A stretch of DNA of 55,155 nt from Frisingicoccus caecimuris. GTDB lineage: Bacteria; Bacillota; Clostridia; Lachnospirales; Lachnospiraceae. Made by a program: the position numbers and the translations under genes. This document shows, piece by piece, positions 26,712 to 36,409 of the stretch (within the stretch, counting starts at the first letter, position 1; the number at the start of each line of letters is the position of its first letter). The stretch lies in the NCBI RefSeq assembly GCF_004340975.1, contig NZ_SLXA01000015.1, forward strand, positions 1-55,155. Direction: 5' to 3'. The notes under the pieces were generated by a model that was not told where the DNA came from, did not search any database, and saw nothing but the letters and a program-made list of their open reading frames with translations.

Positions 26712-27989
26712 TCACGGGCTAACGTATCCTAATGGGTCTACCCAATAGCCATCATAACCGCCAGAGGAGCCCACCATAACGCCGAAATGAAGATGCGGTC
26801 CTGTAGACCATCCAGTACTTCCAACAGCCGCAATAGACTGACCGGCGCTGACATACTGACCTGAGCTGACATACAGAGCAGATGCATGCATATAAACGCT
26901 CAGCACGCCGCCGCCATGGTCAATGACCACCCAGTTGCCGGCACTGCTGCTGTACCCTGCAATCCATACCGTACCGCTGGCTGCCGCATAAATCGGTGAA
27001 CCATAACCTGCGCCGATATCAATGCCATTATGGTTGCCGCCGCGCCAATCCTGATAACCGAAAGTATCCGTCAGATAAGTTGTATCACTTGGCCATACCC
27101 AGCCGCCGCCATAGGAAGGTTTGTAGGCACCGGAAACATCTTCCACATAACTGCTGCCGCTGCTTTCTCCGTCGCCGGAAGCTGCTGCTTCTTCCTGTGC
27201 AGCAGCAGCGGCTGCTGCCTCAGCTGCGGCTGCTGCCGCGGCCGCACGAATCTCAGCTTCAATTTCTGCCAGAGCCTGCTGCTCCATGGAAATATTTTCT
27301 TCCAGTTCCTGAATATACTCTTCGGTATATTCAATCGTAGTGTTCAAGGATTGAATATAAGCGGCTTTTTCATCCAGAATCCCCTGAAGCTCTGTTTCCT
27401 GAGTTTCCAGTTCTTCTTTAAGTTGTGTGATCCGTGCCACTTCTTCTTCCTGCTGTTTTTCAAGCGCTTCAATCTGAGTTCTTGTATCCCGAAGGCTCTG
27501 AAGCAGATTGCTGTCATAATCAGAAATCTTTGAAATATATTCCGTACTATTCAGCAGAGAAGTAATATCTTCTGCCGCAAGGAGGATTTCCAGATAACCG
27601 GTATCTCCTTTTTTGTACATTACTTTAATACGCAGTTTTAAAGTCTCATACTGCTTTTTCTCTTTTTCCTGGGCTGCTTCCAAATCCTTTTTTGTCTGTT
27701 CCAGCTCAGCCTCCGTCTTTTCCAACTCAGAGTTGGTCGTATCAATCTCTGTCTGCACACTCGACAGCTGATTATCCAGAGATTCAATCTCTACCTCTGT
27801 ATTCGCCTTGTCTGTATGCATGGAATCCAGGGCCTGATTTTGCTCTTCCTTTTCCTGCTCCAGCGCCTCAATCTGCTGCTCTTTTTCCTCTTTATCGTTT
27901 TCATCCGCAGCCAGGGCTGTCAAATTAAACGAAAAAGCCATCACAAAGGCCATCACCACACTGAGAAGCCTCGTATGTAAACGTTTCAT
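26712..27989 (-). CDS. EnvC-like coiled-coil M23 peptidase (wall hydrolase or activator)
   Basis: This 425-residue secreted protein has a signal peptide (about 1-28, ending LTALAA). A long coiled coil follows (about 32-245, rich in Glu/Gln/Lys). Next is a poly-alanine stretch (about 248-268), a Gly/Ser linker, and a C-terminal M23 LytM domain (about 315-415). HNGIDIGA and HLHFGV supply the zinc-binding His/Asp and His residues, so the enzyme looks catalytically intact. It lies directly after ftsX, the usual place for the coiled-coil partner gated by FtsEX. In Firmicutes such partners (for example PcsB, CwlO) cut the wall themselves. Confidence 0.92.
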   Translation of the reverse strand: MKRLHTRLLSVVMAFVMAFSFNLTALAADENDKEEKEQQIEALEQEKEEQNQALDSMHTDKANTEVEIESLDNQLSSVQTEIDTTNSELEKTEAELEQTKKDLEAAQEKEKKQYETLKLRIKVMYKKGDTGYLEILLAAEDITSLLNSTEYISKISDYDSNLLQSLRDTRTQIEALEKQQEEEVARITQLKEELETQETELQGILDEKAAYIQSLNTTIEYTEEYIQELEENISMEQQALAEIEAEIRAAAAAAAAEAAAAAAAQEEAAASGDGESSGSSYVEDVSGAYKPSYGGGWVWPSDTTYLTDTFGYQDWRGGNHNGIDIGAGYGSPIYAAASGTVWIAGYSSSAGNWVVIDHGGGVLSVYMHASALYVSSGQYVSAGQSIAAVGSTGWSTGPHLHFGVMVGSSGGYDGYWVDPLGYVSP

Positions 27990-28004
27990 ATCTTTTCTCC
28001 CTTC

Positions 28005-28913
28005 CTATACTCTGACATGTTTTCTCAAAGTCATATAACTTCCGATAAAACCAATACCCAGACCGATAGCAAGAGATATCGGAATAAGGATATTAAATAC
28101 ATCATTCACATTCATGAATGTCAGTATTCTGTTTAATATTGAGAAGTGTTCCAAAACGAAATCTACAACCATCGGATAAAGGGCCCGCAAAATAGCCACA
28201 GGAATTACGGAACCTATCAGACCAATGGTCATACCTTCAACTATAAACGGTCCACGGACAAAAAGGTCCGTTGCACCAATGTATTTCATAATCGCAATCT
28301 CTTCTTTACGCACAGCAATACCTATCATGACTGTGTTGCTGATCAGGAAAATCGCGACAAATACCAAAATTAAAATAATGCCGAGAGACACATAACCAAT
28401 CAGACGACTAAAGTTTGTAAAACTTTCGGCAATAATATCAGAAGCATTCACTTCTGAAACCCCTTCCAAGCTTTCAATATAGGATATTAATTCAGCCTGC
28501 CTGGATGTATCTGCCAGATAAACCTGGACACTGGCACAATCTACTAAGGGATTGTCCTGATCCAGTCCGGCCAGGATTCCTTCATCACCATCCGCAAAAT
28601 AATCCTGTTTAAAGTTCTCCCACGCATCATCCGCAGAAATATAGTTCGTTGAACTGACCTCTTCCCGCGCATCAATCAGCCGCTGTATCTCCAGCATCTT
28701 GTCCTCTGTTACCGTTTCATCGAAAAATACCGTCACGCCGACATTGGACTCCGCCGCATGCACCATGTACTGAAAATTAGCTACAATACAATAGAAAATA
28801 CCAAACATAAACAAACATGCGGTAATCGTTCCAACCGAAGCCAGGGAAAACAACCGGTTACGGCCGATATTCTTAAAGCCCTGCCGGATTGCGTAAAACA
28901 TTCTACCAATCAT
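28005..28913 (-). CDS. ftsX: cell division ABC transporter permease FtsX
   Basis: This 302-residue protein has one N-terminal membrane helix (LFSLASVGTITACLFMFGIF, about 20-40), an extracellular domain (about 45-165), and three C-terminal helices ending near residue 295, the FtsX layout. With FtsE it passes ATP-driven signals to a wall hydrolase outside the cell. It overlaps the end of ftsE by 11 bases and is followed by the M23 coiled-coil gene, its likely partner. The extracellular domain has FFDETVTEDKMLEIQRLI. Confidence 0.95.
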   Translation of the reverse strand: MIGRMFYAIRQGFKNIGRNRLFSLASVGTITACLFMFGIFYCIVANFQYMVHAAESNVGVTVFFDETVTEDKMLEIQRLIDAREEVSSTNYISADDAWENFKQDYFADGDEGILAGLDQDNPLVDCASVQVYLADTSRQAELISYIESLEGVSEVNASDIIAESFTNFSRLIGYVSLGIILILVFVAIFLISNTVMIGIAVRKEEIAIMKYIGATDLFVRGPFIVEGMTIGLIGSVIPVAILRALYPMVVDFVLEHFSILNRILTFMNVNDVFNILIPISLAIGLGIGFIGSYMTLRKHVRV

Positions 28914-29586
28914 TTGTTATTCCACCTTTTTCATCGCTGATAACCACACCTTTGTCTATCGTGATAACCCTCTTCTGCATACGTTCAACAATATCCCGAT
29001 TATGGGTAACTACGACTACCGTGGTTCCTCGTTTATTAATGTCCTCCAGAAGTTTCATGATTTCCCAGGCATTGGCCGGGTCCAGATTACCTGTCGGTTC
29101 ATCCGCCAGTAAGATTGGCGGATTGTTCACCAGAGCCCTTGCCAAAGAAACTCTCTGCTGCTCACCGCCGGACAATTCTCCCGGCAGTGATTCCGCCTTA
29201 TCTGCCAGTCCGACCAGCGCCAGCATCTGCGGTACTGTTTCTTTGATTACCTTAGCCGGTTTTCCGACAACCCGCTGAGCAAATGCAATATTTTCATAGA
29301 CATTTCGGTCCTTTAACAGACGAAAATCCTGAAACACAACGCCTATGCCGCGGCGCATCTTCGGAATTCGGCGACGGCGCAAACGCCCGATATTCTGACT
29401 GTTGATATAAATTCTCCCGGAAGTTGGTTCCAGCTCTTTTAATAATAATTTAAACAGTGTTGTTTTACCCGAACCGCTGCTCCCCACGATAAACACAAAT
29501 TCACCTTTACGTATTCTAAGGTTAACACCATTTAAAGCAGACACGCCTGTGCTATAAGTTTTGCAAACGTTATCTAAAACAATCAC
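28903..29586 (-). CDS. ftsE: cell division ATP-binding protein FtsE
   Basis: This 227-residue ABC ATPase has Walker A GSSGSGKTTLFKLL near residue 36, Q-loop VFQDFRLL, signature LSGGEQQRVSLARAL near 138, and Walker B ILLADEPTGNLDP near 158. All are typical of FtsE, including the short length. The start is GTG (GTGATTGTTTTAG) after AGGAGG. It pairs with FtsX and lies about 40 bases after the CdaR-like regulator gene, possibly in the same transcript. Confidence 0.95.
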   Translation of the reverse strand: MIVLDNVCKTYSTGVSALNGVNLRIRKGEFVFIVGSSGSGKTTLFKLLLKELEPTSGRIYINSQNIGRLRRRRIPKMRRGIGVVFQDFRLLKDRNVYENIAFAQRVVGKPAKVIKETVPQMLALVGLADKAESLPGELSGGEQQRVSLARALVNNPPILLADEPTGNLDPANAWEIMKLLEDINKRGTTVVVVTHNRDIVERMQKRVITIDKGVVISDEKGGITNDW

Positions 29587-29626
29587 GTTATGACCTCCTT
29601 TTATCGCCAGTACCTTGCTTTAAATT

Positions 29627-30715
29627 TTAATATTCAAATGTCTCCATATATCTCATATACTTTACAACCATCAGCGCGATCTTAAACGTGATGGCATCTT
29701 CAAACACTCTTAAATCCAGCCCTGTACTCTTCTGAAGCTTATCCAGGCGATATACCAGTGTATTTCGGTGGATATATAACTGTCTCGAAGTTTCCGAAAC
29801 ATTCAGGCTGTTCTCAAAAAATTTGTTAATTGTAATCAGCGTTTCCTCGTCCAGGTCATCCGGAGATTTACCATCAAAAATTTCTTTTATGAACATCTTG
29901 CATAACGGCACCGGAAGCTGATAAATCAAACGTCCGATTCCCAGATTGCTGTAAGCTACAATAGAACGTTCACTATAAAAAATCTTTCCGACATCCAAAG
30001 CCATCTTGGCTTCTTTATAGGAGCGGGAAACATCTTTAATCTCATGAACAATCGTTCCGAGAGCGATCCGACACCTGGTCAAACCTTCACTGTGAAGCAT
30101 ATCCAATAGTCCTTTGCAGGATTTTGTTAACGCCTCATAATTTTCATTTTCCTTCACCTCGCGGACAACAATGACACTCTTTTCATCAACCGCTGTGATA
30201 AAGTCTTTTGTTTTACCTGTATAAATTCCCCGGACAATTTCAAGTCCGTTCAATTCTTTATCATTATTCAACTCGATGATCACGGCGATCCGACGGACAT
30301 CCGTGTCAATCCGAAGCTTCTTGGAACGATTATAAATATCTACTAAAAGTAAATTATCCAAAAGCAGATTCTTAATGAAATTATCCTTATCAAATCGTTC
30401 TTTATAAGCCACAAGCAAATTCTGTGTCTGGAAAGACGCGATCTTACCGACCATATATACATCGTCGCTGTCGCCCTTTGCAAGAATAACAAATTCGAGC
30501 TGATGCTCATCAAATACTTTGAAAAACTGAAATCCACTGAGCACCTGACTGTCCGCAGGGGAATTGACAAAGTCTAAGACTGCATTCTCATACTCTTCCG
30601 CATTATTCATTGTGGATGCCAAAACCTTCCCCTCGGTATCCATAACGCACAAATCAACCCTGGTAATTGCTTTTAAGCCTTCCATCGTCGTCTGTAAAAT
30701 CTGATTTGAAATCAT
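29627..30715 (-). CDS. CdaR/PucR-type transcriptional regulator
   Basis: This 362-residue protein has an N-terminal sugar-diacid-recognition-like domain (about 1-130, beginning ISNQILQTTMEGLKAITRVDLCVMD), a middle GGDEF-like CdaR fold, and a C-terminal PucR helix-turn-helix (NVSETSRQLYIHRNTLVYRLDKL, about 305-327). Relatives sense carbohydrate diacids or purines; the ligand here is unknown. Its place before ftsE is notable and may mean it controls, or merely precedes, the ftsEX operon. The ATG start at MISNQ follows AGGTGG; an upstream GTG three codons earlier is less well placed. Confidence 0.82.
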   Translation of the reverse strand: MISNQILQTTMEGLKAITRVDLCVMDTEGKVLASTMNNAEEYENAVLDFVNSPADSQVLSGFQFFKVFDEHQLEFVILAKGDSDDVYMVGKIASFQTQNLLVAYKERFDKDNFIKNLLLDNLLLVDIYNRSKKLRIDTDVRRIAVIIELNNDKELNGLEIVRGIYTGKTKDFITAVDEKSVIVVREVKENENYEALTKSCKGLLDMLHSEGLTRCRIALGTIVHEIKDVSRSYKEAKMALDVGKIFYSERSIVAYSNLGIGRLIYQLPVPLCKMFIKEIFDGKSPDDLDEETLITINKFFENSLNVSETSRQLYIHRNTLVYRLDKLQKSTGLDLRVFEDAITFKIALMVVKYMRYMETFEY

Positions 30716-30956
30716 ATTTACCACCTTTACTTTTCATCATATAGTCCTGTTCGTATCAACTCCTTTCTCTATAATAGTGCAAATATGCCAAAAAGTAAAG
30801 ATTTTTTTTATTCCTTTTTATAAAACAGCCCCATGTAAATTACAAATTTGTTACAGAATAATTTCAATTATGAATTTTATCACATTTCACAATTTAATTT
30901 TAACCAATTTTCTTTAATACTTTTTATTAAAAATGTATACAGCTTTTTATCTTTTG

Positions 30957-30965
30957 TGCTATACT
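30957..30965 (+). promoter_or_regulatory. extended -10 promoter of the SDR gene
   Basis: TGC-TATACT with no clear -35, 40 bases before the SDR start. The rest of the 290-bp gap is A+T-rich and shows no gene. Confidence 0.5.
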
Positions 30966-31004
30966 CAGAATTATCCATAATATTTTATAGAAGGATTTGG
31001 AACT

Positions 31005-31736
31005 ATGGCACATAAAACTGTTTTAATTACCGGCGCTTCCAGAGGAATCGGACGCGCCATTGCCCAAATATTTGCTGAAGCCGGATGGTCTGTCGGCATC
31101 TGCTGCAAAAAAAGTATGGCTGAACTGTCAGAAGTCAAGAAGTATATTGAAGCAACAGGCAGCCAATGTTTTGATTTCATCGGCGATATGGGATGTTATG
31201 AGGATGCACAGAAATTTATCACAGAAGCCAGAAAAGCGCTCGGACCGATCGACTGCCTCGTCAATAATGCCGGAGTCTCTTACATCGGTCTGCTCAGTGA
31301 TATGCATGCCGAAGAATGGAACAAAATCATTCAGATCAATCTTACATCGGTTTTTAACTGCTGTAAACAGGTAATTCCTGACATGGTCGCCCGCCAGTCA
31401 GGAAGTATCATCAATATTTCTTCTGTGTGGGGCAACTGCGGTGCCTCCTGTGAGGTGGCCTACTCGGCCTCCAAGGGCGGCATGAATGCCTTCACAAAAG
31501 CATTGGCGAAAGAGCTGGCACCAAGCCATATCACCGTGAACGCCATCGCCTGCGGAGCCATTGACACAGAAATGAATCACTTTTTATCCAAAGAAGAGCG
31601 GGACCAGCTCATTGATGAAATTCCTGCCTGTCGAATGGGAACTCCAGAGGAAGTCGGCCGACTGGCCCTTCAGCTCGCCGGAAAACATTCTTATCTGACC
31701 GGTCAGATCATAACATTGGACGGCGGCTGGATTTAA
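31005..31736 (+). CDS. short-chain dehydrogenase/reductase, FabG-like
   Basis: This 243-residue Rossmann-fold oxidoreductase has the cofactor motif TGASRGIGR near residue 8, NNAGVS near 87, and the catalytic Ser and YSASK near 138-155. It ends with GQIITLDGGWI, the FabG-type C-terminus. It would reduce a keto group with NAD(P)H. Without neighbouring fatty-acid genes, its role in fatty-acid synthesis is uncertain; a separate substrate is equally possible. It is the only plus-strand gene in its area and converges with the ABC exporter operon. Confidence 0.9.
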   Translation: MAHKTVLITGASRGIGRAIAQIFAEAGWSVGICCKKSMAELSEVKKYIEATGSQCFDFIGDMGCYEDAQKFITEARKALGPIDCLVNNAGVSYIGLLSDMHAEEWNKIIQINLTSVFNCCKQVIPDMVARQSGSIINISSVWGNCGASCEVAYSASKGGMNAFTKALAKELAPSHITVNAIACGAIDTEMNHFLSKEERDQLIDEIPACRMGTPEEVGRLALQLAGKHSYLTGQIITLDGGWI

Positions 31737-31765
31737 AAAAACCGGCCTAAAGTAAAATTTGAAAA

Positions 31766-31808
31766 GATCCCCAAAAATCTGACTTATATAGCCTGACTTT
31801 TGGGGGTC
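31766..31808. terminator. terminator between the SDR and ABC exporter genes
   Basis: GATCCCCAAAA / TTTTGGGGGTC with a 21-base middle, between convergent genes. The minus-strand side is followed by a T-rich stretch. It could serve both directions. Confidence 0.6.
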
Positions 31809-31833
31809 TGTACATATTACTTCAAATCATTTA

Positions 31834-33675
31834 TTATGCGGTTTCCTCGAACTGGGAATTATACAGATCCGCATAGAATCCGCCCTTTTTAAGCAATTCC
31901 TCATGATTGCCCTGCTCAATAATATCGCCATCTCTCATGACCAGAATGACATCCGCATCCTTAATCGTTGACAATCGGTGAGCGATCACAAAGCTGGTCC
32001 GTCCCTTCATCAGATTATTCATGGCTTTCTGAATTCGTTCTTCGGTCCGGGTATCCACCGAACTGGTCGCTTCATCGAGAATGAGAACCGGATTGTCCGC
32101 CAGAATGGCACGGGCAATCGTCAAAAGCTGTTTCTGTCCCTGCGAAACATTGCTGGCATCTTCATTTAATTCCATCTGATATCCCCCCGGAAGGGTCTGG
32201 ATAAAATGGTGGGCATGAGCTGCTTTTGCCGCCGCAATGACCTCTTCATCCGTTGCATCCAGACGTCCGTAACGAATATTTTCCATGATCGTTCCTTTAA
32301 ACAGCCATGTATCCTGAAGAACCATACCAAAAGATTCCCGCAATTCGCCCCGGTTGAAATCTTTAATATTATGACCATCCAGGAAAATACTTCCGGCATT
32401 TACATCGTAGAACCTCATGAGCAGCTTGACCATCGTTGTCTTTCCTGCACCTGTCGGTCCGACGATGGCAACCATCTGACCCGGTTCCACGTCACAACTA
32501 AAATCATGAATAATCATTTTATCCGGTTTATAACCAAAACGTACGTGCCGGAAAGAAACACGTCCTTCCGGATGCTCAAGATGCACCGGATTTTCCACAG
32601 TAATATCTTCTTCCGGTTCCGCCAGAAATTCAAATACCCGCTCAGAAGCTGCCGCCATGGACTGGAGCATGTTGGACACCTGAGCCACCTGAGAAATTGG
32701 CTGCGTAAATTGACGTACATACTGAATGAACGCCTGAATGTCGCCAATTTCAATACTTCCCCGAATCGTCAGATAACCTCCAACAACAGCCACCGACACA
32801 TAGCCCAGATTTCCGACAAAGTTCATGATCGGCTGCATCATTCCGGAAAAGAACTGGGATTTCCACGCTGAAGCATACAGAGTATCATTGGTTTCCGAAA
32901 ATTCTTTGAGCACCTCTTCTTCTCTGTTAAAGGCCTTGACAATATTCTGCCCACTGTAAACCTCTTCCACCTGACCATTGATATGTCCCAAGTATTCCTG
33001 CTGTGTGCGGAAATATTTCTGAGAGGATTTGACGACCGTCGTAATCAGAATCAAAGATACCGGCAAAATAATAATTGCGATCAGCGTCATTAATGGACTG
33101 ATACTGATCATCATGATCAAAATTCCGATCACCGTCGTAATAGATGTGATCAGCTGGGTAACACTCTGATTTAAGCTCATCCCCAGTGTATCCACATCAT
33201 TGGTAATTCGGGACAAAACTTCACCAACCGTCCTGGATTCAAAATATTCCAACGGCATCCGATTGATTTTTTCTGAAATTTCCTTACGCATCCGGAAACA
33301 CATTTTCTGAGAAATTCCCGTCATCAGCCAGCCCTGCACAAATGAAAAACAGGCGCTGACCCCGTAAAGTCCTATTAATATAAGAAGGATTCTTCCAATT
33401 TTGGCAAAATCAATGCCGTCTCCACCGGAAAGTTTTGATACAAGACCATTGAATATTTCCGTCGTTGCCTTACTCAAAATCTTTGGTCCGACAATATTGA
33501 AAGCCGTACCACAGATTGCAAAAATAAGAACAAATACAAGGGCAATTTTATATCGGCCCATATAATTTAAAAGTTTTCCAACACTGCCTCTAAAATCCTT
33601 TGCCTTTTCCCCCGGCATCATTCCCCGGCCCATCGGTCCGTGGCCTCTCATCGGTCTTCTTCTCTCTTCACTCAT
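31834..33675 (-). CDS. heterodimeric ABC exporter, subunit with consensus ATPase site
   Basis: This 613-residue half-exporter has six membrane helices (about 40-330) and a C-terminal ATPase. Walker A is GPTGAGKTTMVKLL near residue 400, the signature is NVSQGQKQLLTIARA near 505, and Walker B VLILDEATSSVD near 525 has the catalytic Glu. The N-terminus is rich in Arg/Gly (RRPMRGHGPMGRGMMPG). It overlaps the partner gene by 4 bases and is last in a marR-ABC-ABC operon. The pair probably exports drugs or peptides under MarR control. Confidence 0.93.
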   Translation of the reverse strand: MSEERRRPMRGHGPMGRGMMPGEKAKDFRGSVGKLLNYMGRYKIALVFVLIFAICGTAFNIVGPKILSKATTEIFNGLVSKLSGGDGIDFAKIGRILLILIGLYGVSACFSFVQGWLMTGISQKMCFRMRKEISEKINRMPLEYFESRTVGEVLSRITNDVDTLGMSLNQSVTQLITSITTVIGILIMMISISPLMTLIAIIILPVSLILITTVVKSSQKYFRTQQEYLGHINGQVEEVYSGQNIVKAFNREEEVLKEFSETNDTLYASAWKSQFFSGMMQPIMNFVGNLGYVSVAVVGGYLTIRGSIEIGDIQAFIQYVRQFTQPISQVAQVSNMLQSMAAASERVFEFLAEPEEDITVENPVHLEHPEGRVSFRHVRFGYKPDKMIIHDFSCDVEPGQMVAIVGPTGAGKTTMVKLLMRFYDVNAGSIFLDGHNIKDFNRGELRESFGMVLQDTWLFKGTIMENIRYGRLDATDEEVIAAAKAAHAHHFIQTLPGGYQMELNEDASNVSQGQKQLLTIARAILADNPVLILDEATSSVDTRTEERIQKAMNNLMKGRTSFVIAHRLSTIKDADVILVMRDGDIIEQGNHEELLKKGGFYADLYNSQFEETA

Positions 33676-35825
33676 GATGCACGGCCTCCTTTCAACTCGG
33701 ATTCTGATAACTGGGATTTTGCAATTTCCTGATAAGCTTCACAGCTTTCCAGAAGCTCTTCATGACGTCCGATACCAGCCACACGCCCATCTTCCAGGAC
33801 AATGATCTGATCCGCATGAAGAATGGTACTGATTCGCTGTGCCACGATAATGACCGTCGCATCGGAAACCTTCTCCTTCAACGCTTTTCTCAAGACCACA
33901 TCTGTCTTATAGTCCAGCGCAGAGAAACTATCGTCAAACAGGAATATCTTTGGATTTTTTGCAATTGCCCTGGCTATGGACAAACGTTGTTTCTGTCCGC
34001 CGGAAACATTGGTTCCTCCCTGTGCGATCGGACTTTGATACATATCTTTCTTTGTCTCAATGAATTCTGTTGCCTGAGCCACCTCAGCAGCTGATTTCAT
34101 CGCTTCGTCTGTAATCCATTCTCCACCGAATTTCAGATTGGATTCAATTGTCCCGGAAAACAAAACGCCCTTTTGCGGCACAAATCCGAGAAGGCTGCGA
34201 ACTTTATTTCTGGAAAGTTCCCGGATATCAATGCCGTCAATCCGAATTGCCCCACCGGTCACATCATAAAATCTCGGAATCAAATGAATCATCGTCGACT
34301 TGCCGCAGCCCGTACTTCCGATGATGGCCGTTGTTTCTCCCGGTTTTGCCGTAAAGCTGATATGCTCCAGGGCATCCTCGCTGGCTCCCGGATACCGGAA
34401 ACAGACATCCCTAAATTCCACATAACCCCTGGCATCTTTTAATTCATCATCCCGAACCTGATCCGCATCATGGATAGACGGCTCGGTCTTTAATACTTCA
34501 TCAATACGATCTGCAGCAACGCCGGCCCTCGGCAGCATAATTGAAATCATCGTCAACATCAGGAATGCCATGACAATCTGCATTGTATATGTGATGAAGG
34601 CCATCATATCACCAACCTGAAGATTTCCCTGATTGATACCATGGGCTCCGGTCCAGACAATCAATACACTGATACCATTCATAATAAACATCATTGCCGG
34701 CATCATGAAAGTCATGACCCGGTTGGTAAATAACTGAGTCTGCATCAGATTTGTATTCGCTACGTCAAACCGCTGTTCCTCGTGTTTCTCCCGACTGAAA
34801 GCCCGAATGACCGGAATACCGGTAAGAATCTCTCTGGATACCAGATTCAGCCGGTCCACCAAATCCTGCATTTTCTTAAACTTCGGCATGGCAAGTGACA
34901 TTAATACCAGAACCAACGCCATGATCGCCACGACAGCTACGACAATGATCCAACTCATTCCGGTCTTTGTATTCAGGACCTTAATTATACCGCCAATACC
35001 GATGATCGGCGCATAAAATATCATACGAAGCAGCATGACTTCCACCATCTGGACCTGCTGAATATCGTTGGTGCTTCGTGTGATCAGCGAAGCAGTTGAA
35101 AATTTATCCATCTCCGCATTGGAGAAGGATACGACTTTATTAAAAACACTCTTTCTCAGGTCCCGGCCCACACCGGCTGCCACCTTCGCCGCAAACAATG
35201 ACACAAGAATTGAAGCTCCCATCATCAATACGGCCAGACCAACCATCTGAATGCCTTTTGTTTTCAGATATCCCATCTGAATATCATCCGGATTCATTCC
35301 GAGCGCCTCATACTCCTCTTTTACAAGCAGAACAGCTTTCTGTTGGATAATAGATTCACTCATATCCCCAAAAGACGCTTCAACCTCGTCCCGTTTGGCG
35401 ACCATTTCCTTCCGGCTGATCATGCCCGCATCCACAGCCTGACGAATTTGATTTATATCCATCTCCCCTGATTCTTCTATAGAAGCGATAATGAGCATCG
35501 GCATTCCGAGAACGCTGTCCATCTGATCCAGAATATCCTTATCCTTCGTATTCAGCACGTAATTGCCTTCTTCGTCTTCGGAATAATAAGGTTCTATCTG
35601 CCCTATTTCTTCCTCCGTCATAAACAGGCACATGTTTTCATAAGTTTCTTTCCGCATTTTCTCCGGTGTGGCCCGCTCAATACCACCCTGCTGAATTCCC
35701 ACATCTACAATATCCGATGTATACTGAGGCAATGATAAATCGCATCCGGCCTGAATGACCAACAGCAGAATAATGGTAAACACCATGGCCTTTGAATTTT
35801 TCAGATAGCTGAAAATTTTTAACAT
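33672..35825 (-). CDS. heterodimeric ABC exporter, subunit with degenerate ATPase site
   Basis: This 717-residue half-exporter is longer than its partner. About 120 extra residues, mostly charged (residues 40-170), lie between the first two membrane helices and would face outside. The ATPase has Walker A GSTGCGKSTMIHL near 505 and signature NVSGGQKQRLSIARA. Walker B is IFLFDDSFSALD, with Asp where the catalytic Glu is expected. This matches the known asymmetry of heterodimeric exporters, where one site is weak. It overlaps marR by 7 bases and the other ABC gene by 4. Confidence 0.93.
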   Translation of the reverse strand: MLKIFSYLKNSKAMVFTIILLLVIQAGCDLSLPQYTSDIVDVGIQQGGIERATPEKMRKETYENMCLFMTEEEIGQIEPYYSEDEEGNYVLNTKDKDILDQMDSVLGMPMLIIASIEESGEMDINQIRQAVDAGMISRKEMVAKRDEVEASFGDMSESIIQQKAVLLVKEEYEALGMNPDDIQMGYLKTKGIQMVGLAVLMMGASILVSLFAAKVAAGVGRDLRKSVFNKVVSFSNAEMDKFSTASLITRSTNDIQQVQMVEVMLLRMIFYAPIIGIGGIIKVLNTKTGMSWIIVVAVVAIMALVLVLMSLAMPKFKKMQDLVDRLNLVSREILTGIPVIRAFSREKHEEQRFDVANTNLMQTQLFTNRVMTFMMPAMMFIMNGISVLIVWTGAHGINQGNLQVGDMMAFITYTMQIVMAFLMLTMISIMLPRAGVAADRIDEVLKTEPSIHDADQVRDDELKDARGYVEFRDVCFRYPGASEDALEHISFTAKPGETTAIIGSTGCGKSTMIHLIPRFYDVTGGAIRIDGIDIRELSRNKVRSLLGFVPQKGVLFSGTIESNLKFGGEWITDEAMKSAAEVAQATEFIETKKDMYQSPIAQGGTNVSGGQKQRLSIARAIAKNPKIFLFDDSFSALDYKTDVVLRKALKEKVSDATVIIVAQRISTILHADQIIVLEDGRVAGIGRHEELLESCEAYQEIAKSQLSESELKGGRAS

Positions 35826-36292
35826 ATCCGGTCTCCTTTCTCTGTCTTTTTCAGTTCATCTTCCATAACACCCAACATTTGGTTAAAAAGATTCAGAAGC
35901 TGCAGCATATTGTCCTCTCCCATCCGGCCAAAGACCCGTTTGGTATAATTTTGGAATATTTCACAACATTCCTCCTGCTTTGCTCTTCCTGTTTCCGTAA
36001 TAAACACCCGGGTATTCCGACGGTCTTTCGCATCCACCTGACGGACAATATAGTCCTTCCCCTCCATGCCTTTCAACAGCCGACTGACCGCCGGTGCTGA
36101 AACCCGCATTTGAGCTGCCATACCGGAAACAGAAGCGCCATCCTCACCATCATCGAAGGCAGGGCACCCGGAACACATCTCCAATATCTTATACTCTCCA
36201 ATGGAAATGTCTTTCAGCATACCGCTCATGTTTAAGTGCTTTAGCCGGAACATGGCTCTGAACATTTCTTCCTGTATTTCTTTGTTCTCCAT
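35819..36292 (-). CDS. MarR-family regulator of the ABC exporter
   Basis: This 157-residue winged-helix protein carries VSGMAAQMRVSAPAVSRLLKGMEGKDYIVRQVDAKDRR, the MarR DNA-binding region, at about 57-93. It starts at MENKEI after AGAGGTGAAAGG; a longer frame eight codons upstream lacks a ribosome site. It overlaps the first ABC gene by 7 bases, as expected for a local repressor. Two GTTAAC palindromes lie just upstream (36309-36339). Confidence 0.92.
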   Translation of the reverse strand: MENKEIQEEMFRAMFRLKHLNMSGMLKDISIGEYKILEMCSGCPAFDDGEDGASVSGMAAQMRVSAPAVSRLLKGMEGKDYIVRQVDAKDRRNTRVFITETGRAKQEECCEIFQNYTKRVFGRMGEDNMLQLLNLFNQMLGVMEDELKKTEKGDRIC

Positions 36293-36308
36293 CCTTTCAC
36301 CTCTTTTA

Positions 36309-36339
36309 GTTAACAAGGTTATTATTTAACACAGTTAAC
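36309..36339 (-). promoter_or_regulatory. possible MarR operator: two GTTAAC palindromes
   Basis: GTTAAC occurs at 36309-36314 and 36334-36339, with centres 25 bp apart and a TTAAC half-site between. They lie in the A+T-rich promoter region directly upstream of the exporter operon. Candidate site for autoregulation; the -35/-10 boxes are not clear. Confidence 0.4.
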
Positions 36340-36409
36340 CATTTACAAAGAGATATTGTACTCCCATTCTTTCAATTGTCAACCCCTTGTTTTAATTCAC
36401 CTTTTTTGC

